This document shows positions 34,559 through 39,967 of a DNA stretch of 39,967 bases, piece by piece. The notes under the pieces are model-generated. The model was not told the origin of the DNA, searched no databases, and saw nothing but the letters and a program-made list of their open reading frames with translations. The translations under genes were made by a program, and so were the position numbers. How positions within the stretch are numbered: position 1 is the stretch's first letter; each line of letters starts with the position of its first letter. Source of the DNA: Bacteroidales bacterium (GTDB lineage Bacteria > Bacteroidota > Bacteroidia > Bacteroidales > DTU049); contig JAFGWG010000187.1 of assembly GCA_016937255.1 (NCBI GenBank), forward strand, positions 1-39,967, in the 5' to 3' direction.

Positions 34559-35752
34559 TCAAGAAATATTTCCAAGCATTTCCTTGTACAGTATATGCAT
34601 ATTGGCGACCATGGTTTTATAACTGAATCGCTCAGTCACAAATTTTCTTCCATTTTTCGACATTCTTTCACGCAATTCTTTATCCGAAATCAATTTATAA
34701 AGATTTTCAGCAAAAGCCATATCATCTTCCGAAGCACTAAGCAAAGCAGTATCATTTTCAAGCACAATATCTTCTATGCCGCCAACTCGGGTAGAGACTA
34801 TAGGGCAATTGGCCGCCTGCGCCTCAATTAGACTTACCGGCGTTCCTTCATTCAAAGAACTTAAAGCAACCACATCGAGCCCAGCGACAACACAATCAAT
34901 TTCTTTCTGCCAAGAAGTAAAATGAACCAATTCCGGGGTATGTCCATTTTCACTATATGGAATTCCGTATTCGCTTAGTCGTTCCATTACCATTGGTTTG
35001 GTAAGTCCATCACCGACTATGAAAATCTTAAATTTTGGAGGCTTCATTTCAATTAAATGCCGTATAGCATCAATAAACATCAAATGATTTTTAATTGGAA
35101 CCATACGTCCTACAATCCCAATCGCTATTTCATCATTAGCTAATTGATACTTTTCGCGAAAAGCACGACGTTTTTCGTTCATTCCAGTTTGAAATTTATC
35201 GAGTTCAAAACCCAAAGGAATAATGGAAACCTGCTTTTCATCACAAATACGGTGTTTCTCAATCAGATCAAGCTTTTGACGTTCGCTAAGAGCAATTATT
35301 GCATCAGTCTTTGAAGCAAGATTTCGCTCAATTTGTTTATAAAAACGACTGATTAATCCATTAAAATAGGCATCAAATACGTGACCATGATAGGTGTGAA
35401 CTATAATCGGTACGCCCATTGAATGCGCTGCCCTGCGACCAATAGCCCCCGACTTTGAAGCATGTGTATGTACAATATGAGGCTGAAACTTCTTTATAAT
35501 TTTCTTAATCTTTGCAAGTGCCTGAAGGTCTTTTGCAACATTCACCGATCGGGTTAATTCAGGAATTATTGTAGGCTTTAATCCCAAATTATGAGGAATG
35601 TGCAAACTATCGTGCTCATCTTCTAAATTGGGACCACCAATAAGCATGGTTTCATACTCATCGGGCATGTAGCGCGTTAAAAGGCTGGCGTTATATGTTG
35701 GACCGCCCAGATTAAAGCGGTTCAAAATCCTCAATACTCTTATCTTCTTCAT
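34559..35752 (-). CDS. Family 4 glycosyltransferase (GT-B)
   Basis: The protein has 397 residues (frame open upstream into asnB). The N-terminal acceptor domain starts RVLRILNRFNLGGPTYNASLL, with the Gly-rich loop typical of GT4. THASKSGAIGRRAAHSMGVP follows. The C-terminal nucleotide-sugar domain has GIVGRMVPIKNHLMFIDAI and LSSLNEGTPVSLIEAQAANCPIVSTRVGGIEDIV, which includes the E-x7-E retaining motif. It adds a sugar, substrate unknown, during polysaccharide assembly on the cytoplasmic side. The ATG overlaps the asnB stop as TGATG. It ends 135 bp before the Wza-like gene, which has a promoter of its own. Confidence 0.9.
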   Translation of the reverse strand: MKKIRVLRILNRFNLGGPTYNASLLTRYMPDEYETMLIGGPNLEDEHDSLHIPHNLGLKPTIIPELTRSVNVAKDLQALAKIKKIIKKFQPHIVHTHASKSGAIGRRAAHSMGVPIIVHTYHGHVFDAYFNGLISRFYKQIERNLASKTDAIIALSERQKLDLIEKHRICDEKQVSIIPLGFELDKFQTGMNEKRRAFREKYQLANDEIAIGIVGRMVPIKNHLMFIDAIRHLIEMKPPKFKIFIVGDGLTKPMVMERLSEYGIPYSENGHTPELVHFTSWQKEIDCVVAGLDVVALSSLNEGTPVSLIEAQAANCPIVSTRVGGIEDIVLENDTALLSASEDDMAFAENLYKLISDKELRERMSKNGRKFVTERFSYKTMVANMHILYKEMLGNIS

Positions 35753-37617
35753 CAAGCCATGTATTTCTTCCACCAATTCTGAAAAACAATCAGAGACCAT
35801 ATCGTGCTTTGATACACCGATGCTTTTCCTATCCTCACCTGTGAAAGAAGATAGCCAATATATTCCGGATTAAAAAGCCCTTGCGAACGAATAAAAGAGT
35901 TATTCAACCAACTGTTCTCCAGCTCATTGAGAAGATCTCCCTGTATCCATGACCCTAAAGGTACTTCGAACCCGTGTTTTGGCCGTTTCAGTACTGATGG
36001 TGGTATGATGTCCTGAAAAGCATCCAACAAGATTCTCTTTCCTGTTTTTTTATCAACTTTCCAGTTTGACTGTAAAGAGAAGGCAAAGTTTATTATGCGG
36101 TAATCTAAAAATGGTGAACGCAGCTCCAGCGAATTGGCCATCGACATGAGGTCTGTTTTGCGCAGCATATCACCGTTTAAGACCATTTTCATGTCGGCCC
36201 GAAGGAAAGTATTGAAATCATCGACAGAAACTGTTCCAAGCAAATGCTGAAGCGAATTTCCATAGCTTTGAATATTCGGGCTAAAAATTTTCGTTTTTTC
36301 TTCTTCTGCCATGAAAGAAGCCAGAAAAACATACAAATCATTCCCATTTAATGATGCAGCTTTGCCCATCCGCTGCATTTTGCGCATCAAATCGCCGGCT
36401 TTGGATTTGCGACTGTAGTTCCCGGGAATATGTCTGAGCGATTTCAACAAAGCTCTTTTCGCAGCACTACTCCCCATAATGGCAGCAGCAGCTCTTTGCT
36501 TTCTATATCCACCGAAAATTTCATCGGCAGCATCGCCCGATAAAGCAACCGTTAAATGCTTACGCACAAATTCAGATAAAACATGAACGGCAATAGCTGA
36601 CGAATCGGCAAAAGGTTCATCGAGGTAATCTAAAACCTTGGGCAAAGCATCGAGAAAATCCTTTTCTCTTACCGGAATAAGCTGATGATTGAGCCCATGC
36701 ATCTGTGCAACTTCTTTTGCATACACACTTTCATCGTAATACGGATGATCGGGAAATGTAATGGAAAAAACTTCCATTTTACTGTTTTGCCGGGCCGCAA
36801 GTACGGATACAATGCTACTGTCTATACCTCCGCTCAAAAAAGCACCCAAAGGCACATCCGAAATCATACGTTTGGCAATGGAATCTTCCATCAGCTCACG
36901 CAAATCCTTTTGTGCGTCTTCATACGAGCCCTCGTATTTTCCTTCCGGAATTTCATACCATTGCTTCAGTTCCATTTTGCCTTCGCGAATCATGGCATAA
37001 TGCGCAGCCGGCAATTTTTGAATTCCCTTAAGCATGGTGAAAGGTTCAGGAATATATGTAAACTGAAAATAATCTCGGAAAGACGCCTGATTTAGTTCCC
37101 TTTTTATCGGAAACTCGAGCAAGGCCTTCATTTCCGATGCAAAAATCAGACTCTGCGCATCCTGAAAATAATACAATGGCTTGATTCCATAACGATCACG
37201 GGCCAGAAAAAGTGATTTTTCATGAGTATCATACACTGCGATGGCAAAAAAACCATTGAGTTTATCCAAACAAGCCGGACCATATTGTATGAAAGCCTGC
37301 AAACCCACTTCTACATCACCGGTGGTTTTAAAAGATCTTCCCTGCCCTTCCAATTCTGCTCTGATTTCACGGAAATTAAATATTTCGCCGTTTAGAAGCA
37401 AAATATAGCGTCCGTCATCAGAAATAAATGGCTGGTCTGATGCTTCACTCAGATCAATAATTGACAAACGAGCATGAGCTCCGGCAAAATCTCCGCTTTC
37501 GTGAATTTTATTTCGGTCGGGGCCTCGAAGATGCAGTTTTTGTATAGCCGCAGGCAGAAAAGGAAAAAGAGATTTTCCGTTTTCGGTTAATGCCAAAACG
37601 CCTGCGATACCACACAT
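35752..37617 (-). CDS. asnB: Asparagine synthase (glutamine-hydrolysing)
   Basis: The protein is a 621-residue type 2 amidotransferase. The N-terminal glutaminase has Cys2 as nucleophile (MCGIAGVLA), LRGPDRNK, ARLSIIDLS and LNGEIFNF. The synthetase domain has the pyrophosphatase loop GAFLSGGIDSSIV and ALSGDAADEIFGGY. It makes asparagine from aspartate, or amidates a sugar or peptide in polysaccharide loci, where such proteins are common. Its overlap with the GT4 gene favours the latter, but that is inference. It follows lpd by 9 bp. Confidence 0.9.
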   Translation of the reverse strand: MCGIAGVLALTENGKSLFPFLPAAIQKLHLRGPDRNKIHESGDFAGAHARLSIIDLSEASDQPFISDDGRYILLLNGEIFNFREIRAELEGQGRSFKTTGDVEVGLQAFIQYGPACLDKLNGFFAIAVYDTHEKSLFLARDRYGIKPLYYFQDAQSLIFASEMKALLEFPIKRELNQASFRDYFQFTYIPEPFTMLKGIQKLPAAHYAMIREGKMELKQWYEIPEGKYEGSYEDAQKDLRELMEDSIAKRMISDVPLGAFLSGGIDSSIVSVLAARQNSKMEVFSITFPDHPYYDESVYAKEVAQMHGLNHQLIPVREKDFLDALPKVLDYLDEPFADSSAIAVHVLSEFVRKHLTVALSGDAADEIFGGYRKQRAAAAIMGSSAAKRALLKSLRHIPGNYSRKSKAGDLMRKMQRMGKAASLNGNDLYVFLASFMAEEEKTKIFSPNIQSYGNSLQHLLGTVSVDDFNTFLRADMKMVLNGDMLRKTDLMSMANSLELRSPFLDYRIINFAFSLQSNWKVDKKTGKRILLDAFQDIIPPSVLKRPKHGFEVPLGSWIQGDLLNELENSWLNNSFIRSQGLFNPEYIGYLLSQVRIGKASVYQSTIWSLIVFQNWWKKYMA

Positions 37618-37626
37618 ATAATTTTA

Positions 37627-39018
37627 TTAAAGGTGAATTACTTCGTCGTATGCAGCAGCAACAGCCTCCATTACCGCTTCAGACATGGTCGGGTGCGGAT
37701 GAACAGCCTTAATAATTTCGTGTCCGGTGGTTTCTAGTTTGCGTGCAACCACAGCTTCGGCAATCATTTCGGTAACATGATCTCCAATCATATGCGCACC
37801 CAGCCACTCGCCGTATTTGGCATCGAATATTACTTTAACAAATCCGTCGGTTTTGCCACTGGCTTTGGCTTTTCCACTTGCAGAATACGGGAATTTACCC
37901 ACTTTAATTTCATAACCGGCTTCAAGAGCTGCTTTTTCTGTCATTCCAACAGAAGCTACCTCCGGATAAGTATAGGTACATCCGGGAATATTTTTATAAT
38001 CGAGTGGATCCACATCCATTCCTGAAATTTTCTCCACACAAATAATGCCTTCGTGTGAGGCGACGTGTGCCAGCGCAGGACCATGAACAATATCGCCAAT
38101 GGCATACACGCCATCTACATTAGTGCGATAGAAATCGTCGACCTCAATTTTGCCTTTTTCGTGCTTAATGCCGGTTTCTTCCAACCCAATTCCTTCCAAA
38201 TTTGTGGAAACACCCACAGCAGAAAGCACAATATCCACCTCAACGGTTTCCTCGCCTTTTTTGGTTTTAATCTGCACTTTGCATTTCGTACCCGATGTAT
38301 CCACACTGAGCACTTCAGACGAGGTCATCACCTTCATTTTATTCTTTTTGAAAGAACGCTCGAGTTGCTTAGACACTTCCTCATCTTCGAGGGGAACGAT
38401 ATTGGGTAAATATTCCACAAGGGTTACATCGGTTCCCATGGTTTGATAAAAATAGGCAAACTCGGAACCAATGGCACCACTACCAATCACCAGCATGCTT
38501 TCAGGTTGCTTGTCCAACGTCATGGCTTCGCGGTAACCAATAATTTTCTTTCCGTCTTGTTTCATATTTGGCAATTCACGAGAGCGGGCGCCTGTAGCCA
38601 GAATAATATGATTGGCTTCGTAGTTCTCGGAGCTGCCGTCTTCTTTCTTTACTTCCACTTTCTTGCCCGGAAGCACTTTGCCGAATCCCTGAAGCACATC
38701 AATTTTATTTTTCTTAAACAGAAACTGTATACCCTTGCTCATGGCATCGGCCACACCACGTGAACGGGCAACAACAGCCTTAAAATCGGGTTTTACTTCG
38801 CCGGTAACGGTAATTCCGTATTCTGCGGCATGTTTCATATTATTAAAAACCTCGGCACTTTTCAGCAGCGCTTTGGTTGGGATACATCCCCAGTTGAGGC
38901 AAATTCCGCCCAGTTCAGAGCGTTCTACAACAGCAGTTTTCATTCCGAGCTGAGAGGCTCTGATGGCCGCAACATATCCTCCGGGGCCGCTTCCTATCAC
39001 TATAAGATCGTATTTCAT
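37627..39018 (-). CDS. lpdA: Dihydrolipoyl dehydrogenase (E3)
   Basis: The 463-residue flavoprotein reoxidises dihydrolipoamide of 2-oxoacid dehydrogenase or glycine-cleavage complexes. It has IGSGPGGYVAAIRASQLG (FAD), the redox disulfide GGICLNWGCIPTK (Cys40, Cys45), VIGSGAIGSEFAYFY (NAD), AIGDIV (second FAD contact) and the C-terminal HPHPTMSEAV with His442 and Glu447 as active-site base pair. It starts at ATG 39018 after a probable -7 element. No E1 or E2 genes are adjacent. Its 3' end is 9 bp from asnB. Confidence 0.97.
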   Translation of the reverse strand: MKYDLIVIGSGPGGYVAAIRASQLGMKTAVVERSELGGICLNWGCIPTKALLKSAEVFNNMKHAAEYGITVTGEVKPDFKAVVARSRGVADAMSKGIQFLFKKNKIDVLQGFGKVLPGKKVEVKKEDGSSENYEANHIILATGARSRELPNMKQDGKKIIGYREAMTLDKQPESMLVIGSGAIGSEFAYFYQTMGTDVTLVEYLPNIVPLEDEEVSKQLERSFKKNKMKVMTSSEVLSVDTSGTKCKVQIKTKKGEETVEVDIVLSAVGVSTNLEGIGLEETGIKHEKGKIEVDDFYRTNVDGVYAIGDIVHGPALAHVASHEGIICVEKISGMDVDPLDYKNIPGCTYTYPEVASVGMTEKAALEAGYEIKVGKFPYSASGKAKASGKTDGFVKVIFDAKYGEWLGAHMIGDHVTEMIAEAVVARKLETTGHEIIKAVHPHPTMSEAVMEAVAAAYDEVIHL

Positions 39019-39032
39019 TTCAGAATTTTTTT

Positions 39033-39040
39033 CAAAATTA
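39033..39040 (-). promoter_or_regulatory. Bacteroidota -7 element for lpdA-asnB-GT4
   Basis: TAATTTTG on the minus strand fits TAnnTTTG and ends 15 nt before the lpdA ATG, giving a leader of roughly 8-10 nt. The -33 element is unclear. Confidence 0.5.
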
Positions 39041-39237
39041 CAAAAATCGGAGGAATGAATTATGTTTTATGATATATGATATGTGATTTATGATATAATA
39101 CCTTCAGCATTGATAATATATTTTGATTTTTATGAGGAGTTTTCTTTTTAGCCACTGATACACGGATGTTTTGGAACGCAGACCTGTGACGCAAGTCGTG
39201 AGGACGCAGATTTTAGGATTGCTTGATATCGTACTTC

Positions 39238-39259
39238 AATGCCGACTTATAGCGGCATT
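39238..39259. repeat. 7-bp inverted repeat, 8-nt loop
   Basis: AATGCCG pairs with CGGCATT. It directly follows a TACTTC word, and its right arm starts the block that matches 4968-4987. Confidence 0.6.
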
Positions 39260-39272
39260 ATTCAAACATACC

Positions 39273-39298
39273 ATAGCATTTCACTTTGTTCATGCTAT
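39273..39298. repeat. 7-bp inverted repeat, 12-nt loop
   Basis: ATAGCAT (39273-39279) pairs with ATGCTAT (39292-39298). CC and GG outside can extend the stem past a 1-nt bulge. Confidence 0.5.
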
Positions 39299-39325
39299 TG
39301 GTTGTTTTGTTTAAGATAAACCTGC

Positions 39326-39343
39326 ATGATTGCAAGCAATCAT
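39326..39343. repeat. Perfect 8-bp inverted repeat with AA loop
   Basis: ATGATTGC, AA, GCAATCAT. It has the same design as the hairpins at 4957-4976 and 39542-39555. Confidence 0.75.
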
Positions 39344-39500
39344 TTGGTTTCGCAGATTAAAAGTAAAACGCTATAAACGCAACTACTCACTCGGCGTAGA
39401 TTGCATCTGCGACGAAACTATTTACTGATTTTCTCTACCACGCAATACTCGCTCTCGCAACCACACTCACTCTGTTTTAGCCACGGATGCGCAGATAAAA

Positions 39501-39541
39501 ATGCATTGTATCATACTTCAATGATAACTGATACACTGCAT
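39501..39541. repeat. 13-bp inverted repeat with one mismatch, 15-nt loop
   Basis: ATGCATTGTATCA (39501-39513) pairs with TGATACACTGCAT (39529-39541) except at one position. The loop holds the TACTTCAATG word. Confidence 0.7.
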
Positions 39542-39555
39542 GTCAGCAAGCTGAC
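39542..39555. repeat. Perfect 6-bp inverted repeat with AA loop
   Basis: GTCAGC, AA, GCTGAC. It directly abuts the longer stem at 39501-39541 and precedes the TGCCACGGATG unit. Confidence 0.65.
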
Positions 39556-39641
39556 TTTTGTGCCACGGATGTTTTTTTATGAACACAGATGACGCAGATT
39601 AAACAGATTTCTTATTGATACACCTTCAATGGACACAGATA

Positions 39642-39661
39642 GAATCAGGCGAGCCTGATTC
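39642..39661. repeat. Perfect 9-bp inverted repeat with GA loop
   Basis: GAATCAGGC, GA, GCCTGATTC. It is GC-richer than the surroundings, and no T-tract follows. Confidence 0.7.
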
Positions 39662-39668
39662 GGGGGAA

Positions 39669-39709
39669 ATCCTGCCATCGTTGCGACGAGAGGAGGATCA
39701 TGGCAGGAT
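39669..39709. repeat. Perfect 10-bp inverted repeat, 21-nt loop
   Basis: ATCCTGCCAT (39669-39678) pairs with ATGGCAGGAT (39700-39709). The purine-rich loop is unpaired. Confidence 0.75.
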
Positions 39710-39729
39710 GTGCGGTGGCATTCTCGTTC

Positions 39730-39769
39730 CTGTTCCATGACCCTCATTCTTCGGGACGATGAAACAGGG
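39730..39769. repeat. Long imperfect inverted repeat
   Basis: CCTGTTCCAT (39730-39739) pairs with ATGAAACAGG (39760-39769) at 9 of 10 positions. The inner GACCC and GGGAC can extend it with one mismatch. A T-rich tract follows after 39770, so terminator activity toward the Rhs fragment is conceivable. Confidence 0.6.
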
Positions 39770-39871
39770 ATTTTCTTTCCTATTTTTTGCTTTACCACTT
39801 GGTTTTCTCGTTGGATTTTCGTAATTTTACACTCACAAATTTGATTAGTTTTTAGTCGGCGGAAATACAGC

Positions 39872-39967
39872 ATGAATCTCGAAAAAACTTTGTATATTAG
39901 TCCTCTAATGGTGATGAACGAGCAAGAATATACAAAGCACTACTTCATTGAAGGCGAGCGTGTGGCT
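39872..39967 (+). CDS. Rhs-repeat-type core fragment, 5'-truncated and running off the window
   Basis: The 32 visible residues (LYISPLMVMNEQEYTKHYF, then IEGERVA) resemble the conserved YVSPxxVxxxxxYTKHYYIExERI stretch in the core of Bacteroidota Rhs/YD-repeat proteins. In a full protein that stretch lies deep inside. Here an in-frame TGA at 39842-39844 and the hairpin mosaic lie directly upstream, and there is no signal peptide. This therefore looks like a displaced 3' module (an orphan Rhs tip or a pseudogene) rather than a complete gene. The ATG at 39872 is the only available start. Recognition rests on a short stretch. Confidence 0.5.
   Translation, partial: MNLEKTLYISPLMVMNEQEYTKHYFIEGERVA

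Larger units (their letters stand above)
39061..39856. repeat. Non-coding mosaic of repeated words and inverted repeats
   Basis: No gene is visible between lpdA and the Rhs-type fragment. The stretch carries three GCCAC(G/T)GAT units (39151, 39480, 39562) and four CGCAGAT(T/A) words (near 39205, 39351, 39490, 39593). Three copies of a TAC-like word leading into CTTCAATG lie near 39231, 39514 and 39621, with a looser one near 39100. Two TTTATGATATA words lie at 39066 and 39087. At least eight inverted repeats are present and are listed separately. The unit layout resembles dispersed intergenic repeats known from Bacteroidota genomes; a related copy is at 4890-5072. Two short frames here read through the repeats and are not genes. 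Confidence 0.7.

Noticed and set aside
35752-39018. lpdA-asnB-GT4 as horizontally acquired polysaccharide DNA
   Set aside because: lpdA is a core metabolic gene, spacing is operon-like, and I saw no mobility genes or boundary repeats on the left side.
39401-39592. A 63-codon plus-strand frame
   Set aside because: It lies wholly in the repeat mosaic with no promoter and no recognisable protein sequence.
39151-39620. Possible CRISPR array from the repeated words
   Set aside because: The repeats are short, unequal and irregularly spaced, with no unique spacers of constant length and no cas genes.
39577-39873. A 98-codon minus-strand frame
   Set aside because: It reads straight through the hairpins and repeated words, is rich in Arg/Cys/Ser of no family type, and ends at the edge of the Rhs-type fragment.

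Overview
The window is chromosomal DNA of a member of the Bacteroidota. The evidence is a fused SecDF, an SBBP-repeat/SprB-repeat protein with a gliding-motility type C-terminal sorting domain (type IX secretion cargo), two TPR-PD40-OmpA proteins of PorE-like layout, promoters with the Bacteroidota -7 element TAnnTTTG, and almost no Shine-Dalgarno sequences. A Bacteroidales/Marinilabiliales-like lineage is my guess; genus cannot be read from this stretch. The DNA is AT-rich, tightly packed and mostly housekeeping.

Layout, left to right. (1) 98-4813, minus strand: a four-gene run queE, TPR-PD40-OmpA protein, cysH, Na+/solute symporter. (2) 4823-5114: an intergenic repeat with small hairpins. 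(3) 5115-8906, minus: a 1263-residue secreted T9SS cargo protein, divergent from (4) 9065-14949, plus: a Ldh_2-family dehydrogenase, then grpE, dnaJ, an ABC-2 exporter pair (ATPase and permease) and an AlkD-like DNA glycosylase. (5) 14946-24365, minus: a MORN-like repeat protein, pyrF, prfA, purM, a second TPR-PD40-OmpA protein and secDF; terminators close secDF and the OmpA gene. (6) 24495-34423, minus: a tight run wza-like, wzc-like, rmlC, WecA/MraY-like, lytic transglycosylase, uvrA, LOG-family hydrolase, retropepsin-like protease. (7) 34559-39018, minus: lpd, asnB, GT4 glycosyltransferase. (8) 39019-39871: about 850 bp without a gene, packed with short inverted repeats and repeated words, ending next to an apparently 5'-truncated Rhs-type fragment that runs off the window.

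How the parts fit. SecDF supports Sec export of the envelope proteins. The two OmpA-domain proteins can bind peptidoglycan, and the large SBBP protein would pass through Sec and then T9SS. The wza/wzc/rmlC/WecA/GT4/asnB genes form part of an exopolysaccharide or capsule pathway. grpE-dnaJ sit behind a sigma-54-like promoter.

No defence island, CRISPR array, tRNA, rRNA or complete mobile element was seen. I found no clear case of a wholly new system. The least explained DNA is the hairpin mosaic at 39061-39856, which shares words with the repeat at 4890-5072. The first 97 bases hold no gene I can assign.
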